A DNA stretch of 62,656 nt from assembly GCA_020024555.1 (NCBI GenBank), contig JAHHTQ010000010.1:1-62656 (forward strand). The letters run 5' to 3'. This document shows, one piece after another, positions 35,967 to 45,020 of the stretch. The notes under the pieces are model-generated. The model saw nothing but the letters and a program-made list of their open reading frames with translations, made no database searches and was not told the origin of the DNA. Position 1 is the stretch's first letter, and every line of letters begins with the position of its first letter. The stretch comes from Angelakisella sp. (GTDB lineage: Bacteria > Bacillota > Clostridia > Oscillospirales > Ruminococcaceae). A program made the position numbers and the translations under genes.

Positions 35967-36853
35967 TATTCGACCTTTCTAAGTGTTAAATGACTTTGTT
36001 TATTTATGTAATTATGCTCAACTTCTTCTACAAAAAATTTTGAATTATAAGTTTCTTCAAAAATTATTGTTCCTGCACAAACATTAAAATCAATCGTGAT
36101 TGAACCACTCAATAATGTGTTCATTTTATTTTGCTGATATAACAAATTTTTTGCAAATCTCTGAGCTTCGTCAATGCTACTAACTGGAATATCAGTATAT
36201 GTTAATATGTCACTTGTTTTGCTGTCTCCAACAGTTTGTGATATATCTTTAAAAGTAACACAACAAGCTAAATAGATAGGTTTTGACTCATTATAGCTAA
36301 TCGATCCTAACCAATCATGACTATATATAGTCCTTACAGGCGCAGATTTATTCCTCTTACACTCGTCATATACAATCAAATTATCATTATATATTTTTAT
36401 ATTGTAACCTTCTCGCATACAAACACTATGCAAAAATTCAAAATCAGATATATTTACTTGGTCTAATCTTTTGTATGTGTAATTATTAATATCATATAAG
36501 GCGCAGTTTAATTTATGCTTGCGCGCTATGTTTGATGTAATTTCAATTAAAGATATATTTTCAAATGTGTTACTATATACTTGTTTATACGTATGCTTGC
36601 CGGATAATGCAGACAGTTCGTATGTATCTATACCACCTGTCTTTTCATCAATATACATATTTCCCGATGTAATGTTATTATGGGAAAACGCTAATTGTTT
36701 GTTAAATTCAGGTTGCCAAGCATACCACTCATTATTTTTGTTTCCAAAAGTTATTTCCAAAGAATCAAATAGCCCGCCTGCATTATCTGTATATATCAAA
36801 TCAAGGAGATTAATTTTATTTGTTATATCCACATTGTCATAGCTTATTTGCAT
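35966..36853 (-). CDS. Baseplate hub protein gpD-like (late control D)
   Basis: Hub protein of about 295 residues, related to P2 gpD and T4 gp27, that supports the tail tip. I chose the ATG at 36853, eight bases after GGAGG; a TTG lies five codons upstream. Typical blocks are FDSLEITFGNKNNEW and the later FLHSVCMREGYNIKIYND. The start overlaps the gpX stop as TAATG, so translation is coupled. Confidence 0.85.
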   Translation of the reverse strand: MQISYDNVDITNKINLLDLIYTDNAGGLFDSLEITFGNKNNEWYAWQPEFNKQLAFSHNNITSGNMYIDEKTGGIDTYELSALSGKHTYKQVYSNTFENISLIEITSNIARKHKLNCALYDINNYTYKRLDQVNISDFEFLHSVCMREGYNIKIYNDNLIVYDECKRNKSAPVRTIYSHDWLGSISYNESKPIYLACCVTFKDISQTVGDSKTSDILTYTDIPVSSIDEAQRFAKNLLYQQNKMNTLLSGSITIDFNVCAGTIIFEETYNSKFFVEEVEHNYINKQSHLTLRKVE

Positions 36854-37065
36854 TAAATACGCCTCCAAGGTGGTAATATATCCAAAACTTCTTCTATCTC
36901 TATAATAGGGATTTTCAGTTGTACTCCGGCTCTGAAAATTATAGTATCAGCATACTTGGGATTGGCATCTGAAATCACTGTCGCTTTATATTCATCGTTA
37001 TAAAAATCCAAAGCCAGTATGTCGAACGTATCTCCATCTTTGGTTATATAATCAAGATACTCCAA
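36853..37065 (-). CDS. Tail protein X, LysM-like
   Basis: 70 residues forming one LysM-like domain (YITKDGDTFDILALDFY), as in P2 gpX, placed between the tape measure and gpD as in other P2-like tails. It overlaps the tape-measure gene by 14 bases and gpD by one base. Confidence 0.8.
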   Translation of the reverse strand: MEYLDYITKDGDTFDILALDFYNDEYKATVISDANPKYADTIIFRAGVQLKIPIIEIEEVLDILPPWRRI

Positions 37066-38614
37066 AACTCATTCTCCTTTTTCTTCTTTTGCGCTTTTCA
37101 AGCATTTTTTGTATTTCCGCAGTATGTCCTCTCAATATACTTTCAAAATTTTCATTTGAATTAGTTGTAATATTGGGGGAATATATAAGTTGTACATTTT
37201 CACTTGATGAATTGTTGTAATTATTTCCGAATTTTGCATATAATTCATCTACTCCCAGCAAATGCGCTGTTCTTTCAAGTAACGCAAGCGATCGAGGGTT
37301 TCCACGCTTTATCGGTATCGCAGCTTCAAGACCTGCTTCACCAAATATAGCAGGTTTTGCAGAAAAACCACCGTTTGCGAATGTTTCCATAGAACTTTTT
37401 GATTTTTTTCCACCGAACCATCCGGCTATTTTTTCTACTACCTTTGCAATTCCATCTAATCCGGCGCCGATTATTTTAATCAAAAAATCAAGAACTTTAA
37501 TAATTGGAGGAACTACTACATTTATGATGCGCATAAGCGGCGGCATAATAGTATTCAAAGCATTTTGTAAAACCGGCAAGAATTTCATAATATGAGGCAA
37601 AAGTTCAACAGCCACTTTTGACAGACTTCCTACAAATTCTCCCATTGGTTTGGTATCCATATTTGCCATATAACTGTTTAGCATTTGAGCGCCTTGGGAA
37701 AGCGCAGGCAAAGCATTTTGCATAATACCTGCCGCCATACTCGTAAAATTTTCTTTAAGCAGTCTTTGTTGGTTTGCAAGACTGTCACTTGTCTGGCTGA
37801 AATCATTTTGCGCATCTTTTGTCGCAGACATTATATAATTATATCTAAGCTGTATTTTTGAAGCTTCCGACATTTCACTGTATGCAGTTTTTATGCCTTG
37901 GCTTAACGCATAGGCTTCTAAGTTCGCCGCAGACATATTTATACCAAGAGCTTTTAACGGTTCACTTTCACCTGAAATACCACTTTTTATTTTCTCAAAC
38001 ATCTCATCAGCGCCAATGTTATAAAAACTACCCATATCGCCCACAAGCATTGTTAGATTTTGGCTCATAAGCATCATGTCATCATTGGTAATTCCGCTGC
38101 TTTTCATCATAGCGCCAAGTGTCGAACTGTATCTTTTGGCTGCCAGTTCTGCCATACCATGGGATTTCAGCAGACTTTTACTCCACACATCTATCTTTGC
38201 AACGTTTGCCTTGCCAAATGTTTTATCAACAACATTTTGTACTTCTGTTAAATCTTGTGCGGTGCTTATTCCTTTTTTTGCAATTAAACCAAAGGCGGTT
38301 ATACTTGCTGTTACTACACCGGCAACACCAACTCCCAAGCCTTTTAAAGCTTTGCCTGCAATTTTTGATGACATAGTCGCGCCTTTGGAAAAGGTAGTAA
38401 AAGAAGCTTTTGCCAACTTATTTTTATTTATAAAGGTTTCAATATGCTTGCCAAGAACTTTGTATGTCTTTTCTCCTATAAGACCAAATAACCCAGTTTC
38501 CTTTTTAAGATTTTTAGTTTGTGTATTGGCTTTCACAAAAGCTTTTTGCAAAGAAGGGTCTAATTTTCCGGCTATTGTTATAAGAGCTTTTAATTCTTTA
38601 TTGCTTAATCCCAC
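37052..38614 (-). CDS. Tail tape measure protein
   Basis: 520-residue protein that sets tail length and helps DNA entry. It has an N-terminal helical part, a Gly/Ala-rich hydrophobic segment near residues 85-115, the conserved TMP block (SGISGESEPLKALGINMSA), several hydrophobic helices near residues 340-400 and a basic tail (KRRKRR). It is short for the family, so the tail should be short. The start is four bases after the stop of the frameshifted chaperone product. Confidence 0.9.
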   Translation of the reverse strand: MGLSNKELKALITIAGKLDPSLQKAFVKANTQTKNLKKETGLFGLIGEKTYKVLGKHIETFINKNKLAKASFTTFSKGATMSSKIAGKALKGLGVGVAGVVTASITAFGLIAKKGISTAQDLTEVQNVVDKTFGKANVAKIDVWSKSLLKSHGMAELAAKRYSSTLGAMMKSSGITNDDMMLMSQNLTMLVGDMGSFYNIGADEMFEKIKSGISGESEPLKALGINMSAANLEAYALSQGIKTAYSEMSEASKIQLRYNYIMSATKDAQNDFSQTSDSLANQQRLLKENFTSMAAGIMQNALPALSQGAQMLNSYMANMDTKPMGEFVGSLSKVAVELLPHIMKFLPVLQNALNTIMPPLMRIINVVVPPIIKVLDFLIKIIGAGLDGIAKVVEKIAGWFGGKKSKSSMETFANGGFSAKPAIFGEAGLEAAIPIKRGNPRSLALLERTAHLLGVDELYAKFGNNYNNSSSENVQLIYSPNITTNSNENFESILRGHTAEIQKMLEKRKRRKRRMSFGVS

Positions 38615-38617
38615 CTG

Positions 38618-39084
38618 TCAACTTTCCCCCTGCTCTCTTATTTTTTCATATTCGTAGCATATATCATTCAGCCATTCAAATAATTCAACAAGAGGTAAAT
38701 TATATAAAAACTCTATTGAAATATCGGAAATAATATGCGCGCGGATAATCAGTCTTCTGAGTTCTCGGCTTCCGCCAATGCCGTTGACGCTAAAAAATCT
38801 CTTGCTAAGCCTCTTGCTATTACGCTGTCTTTTACATTCAGTCTATTAACATCTGCTACTGTTATTTTGTTGTTCGATGTAACTTCAACTGCCTTTGCAA
38901 AAAGGAAGAAGTTGTAAGTTGGATCAAAAATAGGATCAACTGTTGTAAGTATACAACCATTTGAATTCATAATTGTTGGTATGCTGTTTAAATCTTTTGC
39001 GGTCAGTTGTTCAAAGTCATATTGTAAATCCACAACTGAATTGCCGTCTACCATTAATGGCTTATTTAATGTTAATATTTTCAT
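38618..39084 (-). CDS. Tail assembly chaperone, frameshifted long form
   Basis: Long form made by a -1 shift at TTTTTTA (38791-38797). The zero-frame part gives 98 residues, then re-reading from 38791 gives 57 more to a TGA at 38618-38620 (155 in total). The new C-terminus is helical and charged (RAHIISDISIEFLYNLPLVE...), as in gpG-T and gpE-E' extensions that bind the tape measure. There is no ribosome-binding site for the extension alone, and it ends just before the tape-measure gene. Confidence 0.7.
38749..39084 (-). CDS. Tail assembly chaperone, short form (gpE/gpG-like)
   Basis: 111-residue protein between the tail tube and tape-measure genes. By position and by the LTLNKPLMVDGNSVVDLQYD start it matches gpE/gpG-type tail assembly chaperones of contractile phages. 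It coats the tape measure during assembly. The last 13 codons overlap the -1 frame used by the long form. Confidence 0.8.
   Translation of the reverse strand: MKILTLNKPLMVDGNSVVDLQYDFEQLTAKDLNSIPTIMNSNGCILTTVDPIFDPTYNFFLFAKAVEVTSNNKITVADVNRLNVKDSVIARGLARDFLASTALAEAENSED
38791..38797 (-). promoter_or_regulatory. -1 ribosomal frameshift site TTTTTTA
   Basis: On the minus strand the codons GAT TTT TTA hold the heptamer T TTT TTA in the right phase for tandem -1 slippage. The -1 frame stays open for 57 codons after it, to just before the tape-measure gene. Confidence 0.75.
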
Positions 39085-39093
39085 TTTTTCTCC

Positions 39094-39585
39094 TTATATA
39101 TCATTTGAATAGTTTTTTCCGTTTACTTTTAATATGCCGTTTAAAGGATCAATCAAGAACAGTTCTTGTCCGTCTTCGATGTATCTGTATCTTAATACGC
39201 TGAATGTGGCGCTTGCGCCCAGCTCATTTGCACGTTGCACACTTCCGGGATTTACCGACGTATTCAGCACTGTCATAAAAACTTTACTGCCTGCTTTAAA
39301 AACAGTGCCATCATTTGTTGTTACATTACGGTTAAATCTTGATTCCAAGATATGTGGACCGGGTTCAAGGAGTACACTGTTTTTATTATTAAATGATCGC
39401 ATATCTACTGTTGCGCTCATAGCTTCGCTGTTGCCTACGAGTGGTATTGTTACATCGCCGCCGATTCCACAGCCTGTTAGTGTGGCTTCTTTCCATTTTA
39501 TTTCCGGAAAGGTTATTTTTACGGAATCTTCAAAATCTATGTCATCAATAAGCAATCTGTCAACTAATATCGGTGTGCTTGCCAT
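39094..39585 (-). CDS. Phage major tail tube protein (gpFII-like)
   Basis: 163-residue tube protein of contractile tails, lying between sheath and chaperone genes as in P2. Typical pattern: ILVDRLLIDDIDFEDSVKIT, then ATLTGCGIGGDVTIPL near residue 35. It stacks in hexameric rings inside the sheath. It abuts the sheath gene, sharing one base. Confidence 0.88.
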   Translation of the reverse strand: MASTPILVDRLLIDDIDFEDSVKITFPEIKWKEATLTGCGIGGDVTIPLVGNSEAMSATVDMRSFNNKNSVLLEPGPHILESRFNRNVTTNDGTVFKAGSKVFMTVLNTSVNPGSVQRANELGASATFSVLRYRYIEDGQELFLIDPLNGILKVNGKNYSNDI

Positions 39586-40973
39586 TACTTATCACCTCCA
39601 AGTAAGGTTAATCCTTTATCTGTATATGTATATCTGTTTACTATCTCTCTTGCCGGTGGTGTCAACGTAAATGTTGTGTCAAATACAAATCTGCCACTCA
39701 TCATATCAGTATTTGCCGTTTCAGGATCAGGGACAAAGTTTATTTGAGCATAAAGCAATGCGCCTTTTGTAACCAGAGCGTCAAGTCTTGCCTGATACAG
39801 ATTTAGGATACTGTCTATTCGGCTTCGATGCACAGGGTTATCAACCTCACTACCATAAGCGTGTTGAAAATCATTACCAAGCCAATATTTCATACGTACC
39901 GAGCTATCAAATATTTCATCAGCTTTGTTACTTGTACTCGCATCATATTTACCTGTATGCGGTCCCCAAATACGATATTTACCTTCCCAATAAATCACTG
40001 TTTTTATACCAGTAGCATTTAGCTCATTAGCTTTAATAATATCGCTGTAACAATTATCAAGAGCGTCTATATCAATCTCAGTATTGGATACAGTTGCATA
40101 CGGGATATCATCATGTTGAGCGTCTACAAGCATTGATTTTAATGTGATTAATGTTGACAAATGATAAATATTATTGTCCATTTTTACTCTTGGCCAACAA
40201 GGTGATTCGTTCACCGCATTATAACCAAGCTGTTTCTTTTGCTCCAATACATTTGAATAATCACTTGCTTCAATATCCGTAATAACAAAAGCATTCCAAT
40301 GACTATTGATATTTAAACTATTGTCAATCAAAGCATCATGGACAGTTTTTTTATTGGACCAACCGGGAGCTACAAGCAGAGAAGGCTCTGCATTTGCCAC
40401 TTCATATACTTGTGATATTGTTTTATTAATGGATTCTGCAATATCTCTTTCTGTGATAAGGCTCGTATCTATTTCTGCAAATGTTACTTGTACGGTATCC
40501 TTTAACTCTTCGTTTTTTGATGTAATGATAACTTCATTGCCGTTTGCATTGTATTCAGCCAAATAATCAACATTAACATCATAGTCAGCAATAGATATAG
40601 AGTTGAGTATTGCATTTTCATTTTTGATTATTGCAATATTATTGATAAAAGTAATGCTTACTGTTGTATTGGTGGATTTTTTATGTTTTGCAGGATCGAG
40701 CGTATTTACAAAAACAATAGGGGCAACATTGTTTTTTATAAAATGCAAATTTAAAGCTTCACACAAAGTAAACGTTTTCCAGTTTTCGCTATATCCTACT
40801 TCTTCAAACGCTTCTCGCCTATGTTTTAACAGTAACGGTATATTTACTTTATTTTCATAATCTGTTGTTTGATGTATTGGAGCAACTCCAAAATACACAG
40901 GTAATGTTGTATTCTTTTTTGATGCAGTTATTTCTGTATCTGTATATTCTGCGTAAATGCCGTGTCTATACAT
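39585..40973 (-). CDS. Phage tail sheath protein (gpFI-like)
   Basis: 462-residue contractile sheath subunit. It begins with the sheath-type segment HGIYAEYTDTEITASKKNTT, has a variable central insertion, and shows the conserved C-terminal region (NLYQARLDALVTKGALLYAQ, then MMSGRFVFDTTFTLTPPARE). Its presence shows that the virion is a myovirus. Confidence 0.92.
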   Translation of the reverse strand: MYRHGIYAEYTDTEITASKKNTTLPVYFGVAPIHQTTDYENKVNIPLLLKHRREAFEEVGYSENWKTFTLCEALNLHFIKNNVAPIVFVNTLDPAKHKKSTNTTVSITFINNIAIIKNENAILNSISIADYDVNVDYLAEYNANGNEVIITSKNEELKDTVQVTFAEIDTSLITERDIAESINKTISQVYEVANAEPSLLVAPGWSNKKTVHDALIDNSLNINSHWNAFVITDIEASDYSNVLEQKKQLGYNAVNESPCWPRVKMDNNIYHLSTLITLKSMLVDAQHDDIPYATVSNTEIDIDALDNCYSDIIKANELNATGIKTVIYWEGKYRIWGPHTGKYDASTSNKADEIFDSSVRMKYWLGNDFQHAYGSEVDNPVHRSRIDSILNLYQARLDALVTKGALLYAQINFVPDPETANTDMMSGRFVFDTTFTLTPPAREIVNRYTYTDKGLTLLGGDK

Positions 40974-40985
40974 TTTTTTTACCTC

Positions 40986-41504
40986 CTATAACATATCTTT
41001 TTCTGCAAGTATGGGGTATGCAGAAGTTTGTAGTTTGCAAAAAACCGAGCCCAACCAATAATCCCCAAAAGGCTCGGCATCAGGTTTTGCAACAAGGCTA
41101 TCTGGAATAAGCGACAATCCTGTCTTAGTCATATCTATGTTATGTATGCACCTACAAGTCTTATCTATAAAATTAATTAAATCGTGGTATCCGCTATTAT
41201 CATTATTGATATTGTTGTCAATTACCGTTCCCTGTGAATATACAATATGAGACATTTCTATGTTAATAATTGCATTTTCATCTTTATATTCTATTTCGTT
41301 TGCAGAAATAGCTATACATGGAATTCTTTTTAAAAATTCTGTTGATATATCTTTTACACTCCATGCAATATATGTAGCAGGATTTCCAAGCTTAATATCA
41401 ATATCATTATCCTCTTGCGGTATTTTAAGCTTAATATTGCGACAAACTTCTTTATTTATCAAGTCTTGCAAAGTCAGTAATTTTTCATATATCAATCTCA
41501 TCAC
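40986..41504 (-). CDS. Putative tail terminator / head-tail joining protein
   Basis: 172 residues, placed between the gpZ-like gene and the sheath, where tail terminators lie. No strong motif is visible. It is a soluble alpha/beta protein (LLTLQDLINKEVCRNIKLKIP at the start). It overlaps the upstream gene by four bases. Assignment is by position only. Confidence 0.5.
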   Translation of the reverse strand: MMRLIYEKLLTLQDLINKEVCRNIKLKIPQEDNDIDIKLGNPATYIAWSVKDISTEFLKRIPCIAISANEIEYKDENAIINIEMSHIVYSQGTVIDNNINNDNSGYHDLINFIDKTCRCIHNIDMTKTGLSLIPDSLVAKPDAEPFGDYWLGSVFCKLQTSAYPILAEKDML

Positions 41505-42178
41505 CCCATTAATCTTTTTTCAATTCTTGAATTTGCTCGTTTTTCAAAGTTCTTTTCCAGTTGGGCAAGTATATTTTCAGAAACTTCATCTCGAACATTT
41601 TTATGAAATAACATTTGAGGCACAGATACGGTTCTATAAGGTTTTAACTTTTCAACCCTCGCTGTAAAGACAGATATTGTTCCATCTTTTCTCTTAATAG
41701 CCCGAAGTTTTTTTTCTCCGTATTTGCCTGTACCCCTAAACACATTAAAATGTTCTTTTCCTGAGCTTGTCGCTCCGGTAGACATAACAAAAGGTGTTTT
41801 CATTTTCCCGTCAGCGCCCATTCGTTTTGAAGCTCTGACGGTTCTGCCTTTTATAATTTCAATTAAAGGTTGCGCCGTTCCTTGCGTTAGTGGTGACACA
41901 TTGAAATGGGTAGGCGTAAGCTTCTTTCCGCTTATTTCATAGATTAACTTATATTCACCGTTTGTTTGCTCTGTCATATTTCTGATTTTATATGTTCTTG
42001 CAAGCTTTTGCGGATTTAACGCATAATATTTTGTTATTGTCTTTTTTAACGATAACGATACTCCGCTTTTTATACTGGATATCATCGCTTTATTTAGTTC
42101 ATCAGGAAATACCGCTAAATCCTTTGTTAATTTTTCTAATGATTTTGTATCAATATGCAAACTTCTATTATCGTCCAT
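41501..42178 (-). CDS. Prophage minor tail protein Z-like
   Basis: 225-residue basic protein resembling lambda gpZ/prophage minor tail protein Z (SSIKSGVSLSLKKTITKYYA, then GRTVRASKRMGADGKMKTPF). It likely acts in head-tail joining or tail completion. It sits in the connector cluster between the FII-like gene and the putative terminator. Confidence 0.7.
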   Translation of the reverse strand: MDDNRSLHIDTKSLEKLTKDLAVFPDELNKAMISSIKSGVSLSLKKTITKYYALNPQKLARTYKIRNMTEQTNGEYKLIYEISGKKLTPTHFNVSPLTQGTAQPLIEIIKGRTVRASKRMGADGKMKTPFVMSTGATSSGKEHFNVFRGTGKYGEKKLRAIKRKDGTISVFTARVEKLKPYRTVSVPQMLFHKNVRDEVSENILAQLEKNFEKRANSRIEKRLMG

Positions 42179-42180
42179 AT

Positions 42181-42489
42181 TTAAAGTCCTTTGAATCGTT
42201 TTAATGATATAGTAAGAATATTATCTTCTTCGATACAATTATCTACTTCATACTTTCGGTTATTGTATAAAATGATACTTCCGGATATTGGCGTCTTAGG
42301 AAAACTTTCTAACTTCGCATATAACAGTATATTTCCTTGACATAAACCTTCTTTGATATACTTTGATAATTGTTCATTATCTTCTATCACAGTTATTTCC
42401 ACACCGTTTATATTTGCCGATTTTGCAAACTCATCAAAGTTAAATAATAGGTTTTGATTATCATTAGCAATTTGTTCTTTTAATGACAT
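42181..42489 (-). CDS. Head-tail attachment protein (lambda FII-like)
   Basis: 102-residue small protein resembling phage head-tail attachment proteins, with an N-terminal helix and a beta-barrel core (GSIILYNNRKYEVDNCIEED). It abuts neighbours by one to two bases in the connector cluster. Confidence 0.6.
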   Translation of the reverse strand: MSLKEQIANDNQNLLFNFDEFAKSANINGVEITVIEDNEQLSKYIKEGLCQGNILLYAKLESFPKTPISGSIILYNNRKYEVDNCIEEDNILTISLKRFKGL

Positions 42490-42755
42490 TATTTTTTTCG
42501 TCCCACCTTGCTACACAACTCTGTATTATCAGAATTTATTGCTTCAATAGTTTCCGTATGGCTATCATCAGATACTTCAAAGGGGTTTGCATCTATCAAC
42601 ATATCTGTCTCAGGTTGTCTTTCATCTGATAGCCTAATCGCATATCCATTATCAATTAGGCTATCTTCTTTATCAGATGATAGTTTTAACTCTGTATCTT
42701 TTTCTATCAATCTACCATTATGTATAATTGCATTTAATAGTTTTATCATAGTCAC
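42489..42755 (-). CDS. Small phage head-region protein
   Basis: 88 residues, acidic with a basic tip (KVGRKK). The first 45 residues (MIKLLNAIIHNGRLIEKDTEL ... LIDNGYAIRL) resemble small beta-strand proteins found next to DUF2190 genes. I do not recognise a function. It shares one base with the next gene. Confidence 0.5.
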   Translation of the reverse strand: MTMIKLLNAIIHNGRLIEKDTELKLSSDKEDSLIDNGYAIRLSDERQPETDMLIDANPFEVSDDSHTETIEAINSDNTELCSKVGRKK

Positions 42756-43088
42756 CTATCCTATCTTTACGGAAATTTTTGATACTCCGGAATTTTTGGC
42801 AGTCACTGCAAATCCACATTCTATATTGCTAGATGCAGTAGACGTTACAACATTTTCCGACGTATTGTAATATAGTGTTTGTCCCACAGTATATGTTTCT
42901 GAGGCGGTACATGGCAACTCATATACACCAGAAACGCTAACTGTACCAAATTGTCCAGCTTCTATATCACATTCAGCGATACCTATGCGGTTTGTCATTG
43001 CCACAACGTCTGCATATTTTATTGTAGAACTTCCTACATTTTTATAATCAAGGCTTTTGCCTTCCTGTCTATAAATTCCTTTAGCCAT
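42756..43088 (-). CDS. DUF2190 capsid decoration-like protein
   Basis: 110-residue beta-rich protein of the DUF2190 type (GIAECDIEAGQFGTVSVSGV), a family found directly before major capsid genes and thought to cement or decorate the head. It lies 12 bases after the protease-capsid gene. Confidence 0.75.
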   Translation of the reverse strand: MAKGIYRQEGKSLDYKNVGSSTIKYADVVAMTNRIGIAECDIEAGQFGTVSVSGVYELPCTASETYTVGQTLYYNTSENVVTSTASSNIECGFAVTAKNSGVSKISVKIG

Positions 43089-43100
43089 TATGTTACCTCC

Positions 43101-45020
43101 TTAACCTTCCAAGCCTGGGTTTTTGTATAGTCCTCTGTAATCAGCAAGAGTAACTCCAAAGTCGTGATATATATTGTATTTAATGCCAAGAGTATCAAAA
43201 TCAACTTGTGAAGAAAGTACAGGCGACTTATTGCCATTTAGATAACTTACTATGATTGATTCACACTCTTGTGGTGATGCGGCAAAGTAATAGGGGATAG
43301 CGCCTTTTGCACCACCATTTACCTCTGCATCTACTATTAGTGACATCATTCCGCCAAATGCGTTAAAACGACCGGCATTGTTTCCACTGGGGTCCGCAAC
43401 AGAGTTTAACATTACAGAGTGATCTGCAAATTGTAGTGGGTCGGCAATTACAAATGCAGGAGTTATATTAAGTGTCTCTTCCCCTCGCAAATTCTTTTGG
43501 TGCATCATAGCGGCGTACGCTTCTTGATAAGATGCTGTACTTGGTTTCGCTGCCGTTCCTAAATTTTTATGTTCTGAACTGAATAATTGATGTCCATCTT
43601 CCATAACAGGGTTACTTCTGAGCAAATTATACACCGCTCTGTTTTTTGCGCGTTCCGCAGCTCTAACGTAGGCAAGCGGTATTTTTGATATTATATCAAG
43701 ATCATCATTGATAAGCGCTTGACGTGTAAATCCAAAACTTTTACCAAAAGTCGCCAAAATGCTTGTTACTGATTCATCTGTCATTTCATCATGCTTAAAC
43801 TCACCGTTTTGTTGGACTTCTTCCAATGTTCCGGCTTCACTTATTTTATAAATTTTCTTAGGTTTAAAGTCTGGATTATTTCCTTCCGCAGTCCAGTTTT
43901 GATATGTAGTGGGTTGAGTTGCATATGCAGTAGCTATTGATTTATTTATTGAATTGTCAAGAATACTTGTAAATGCGTTGGAAGGAGATAGCGCGCTACG
44001 GAAAAGTTCAAAATCACTCATTCGAGTCGCTTTTATATTTGAAGATGAACGTTGCAAACATTCAATAGCTAAATCGCGCAGTCTCATACCCCTAAACTCA
44101 TTAGAACCATCAGCAGGTTTAGTTAAATTTAAACCGCTACGTTGCAATAGGCCGTCTGTTGCAGCTCTACGAAATTTATCTTCTTCATCTACTGTAATTT
44201 GTACACTGCCGGCAGTAGTTACAGGTTTATTTTCTTGTTCCATTCTTCGTAGGATTTCATCATTTACACGTTCAATCGTTGCGCCACTTTCTATAAATGG
44301 TTTGCCGTCAATACCAAATGTTGCGCATCTTTCCATTATATTTTTTACTCGTTCCCTTTCGATTCTTAAAGCTTCCTCTGTATCTTGAGTTTTAAACATA
44401 TTGTTATCCTCCATATTGTTATCAATTATTTGTGATTGGCTTCTGCCAATTCCCACAGTTTTATCAGCCGGAACAGGTTCCACGCTTATTTCATAAGGCG
44501 TCCATTTAGTAGCCACTGCGCATGGTCCCACATATCGCCCGTCAGCGCTTTTTTCGTTTTCTTGATATATCTGCCATTCTTGTACACTGTATCCGACAGA
44601 TATACCCTTTATATACCCTTTATCAATTTTTTGAGCAATTTTAACCGCATCCTCATCATCTTTGTCCAGTAGAATATCAGCAGTACATCTGCGCTGCGTT
44701 TCATCAAGCGCTATATTTTCAATACCACCTATTGGCAAATAGCCATAATTAGAATCTCTGCCATGGTGATACAGAAGTACGCCTGTTGTTATTAACGTTT
44801 CAAGGTTAACAGCATCTTTGGAATGTTGCAATATTTCCAACATTCCCCATCTGTTATACGGTTCTTCGCTTGAAAAAGATACTTTGTACCTTATTTCAGA
44901 GTTTTCAGCTTGCTGGCTTTCGGTTGAATTTTCACTATTATTGTCACTAACACTTCTTGTAATAGTTCCAATGATAGTTCTATTCATTTGTTGATTTTTT
45001 TGAAATTTATCAATTAGCAT
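43101..45020 (-). CDS. Prohead protease-major capsid fusion
   Basis: 639 residues in one frame. Residues 1-200 are an S78-type prohead protease with candidate catalytic His85/His86 (YHHGRD), Ser141 (GISVGY) and an acidic residue near 177-181 (YEISVEP). Residues 208-639 are a scaffold-like helix region (about 208-310) and an HK97-fold capsid (RDLAIECLQRSS, then AFVIADPLQFADHSVML). An internal GGAGG with correct spacing before Met208 could also yield free capsid protein. It overlaps the portal gene by 11 bases. Confidence 0.85.
   Translation of the reverse strand: MLIDKFQKNQQMNRTIIGTITRSVSDNNSENSTESQQAENSEIRYKVSFSSEEPYNRWGMLEILQHSKDAVNLETLITTGVLLYHHGRDSNYGYLPIGGIENIALDETQRRCTADILLDKDDEDAVKIAQKIDKGYIKGISVGYSVQEWQIYQENEKSADGRYVGPCAVATKWTPYEISVEPVPADKTVGIGRSQSQIIDNNMEDNNMFKTQDTEEALRIERERVKNIMERCATFGIDGKPFIESGATIERVNDEILRRMEQENKPVTTAGSVQITVDEEDKFRRAATDGLLQRSGLNLTKPADGSNEFRGMRLRDLAIECLQRSSSNIKATRMSDFELFRSALSPSNAFTSILDNSINKSIATAYATQPTTYQNWTAEGNNPDFKPKKIYKISEAGTLEEVQQNGEFKHDEMTDESVTSILATFGKSFGFTRQALINDDLDIISKIPLAYVRAAERAKNRAVYNLLRSNPVMEDGHQLFSSEHKNLGTAAKPSTASYQEAYAAMMHQKNLRGEETLNITPAFVIADPLQFADHSVMLNSVADPSGNNAGRFNAFGGMMSLIVDAEVNGGAKGAIPYYFAASPQECESIIVSYLNGNKSPVLSSQVDFDTLGIKYNIYHDFGVTLADYRGLYKNPGLEG
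44397..44412 (-). promoter_or_regulatory. Internal ribosome-binding site for the capsid part
   Basis: Minus strand GGAGG (44408-44412), eight bases, then ATG (44397-44399), in frame at residue 208 of the fusion, at the border between protease and scaffold-capsid regions. Confidence 0.6.

Noticed and set aside
42508..42870. Long plus-strand ORFs across the structural genes (also 38076-38657 and 39134-39670)
   Set aside because: They are antisense shadows of compact, overlapping late genes and show no family-like sequence or ribosome-binding sites.
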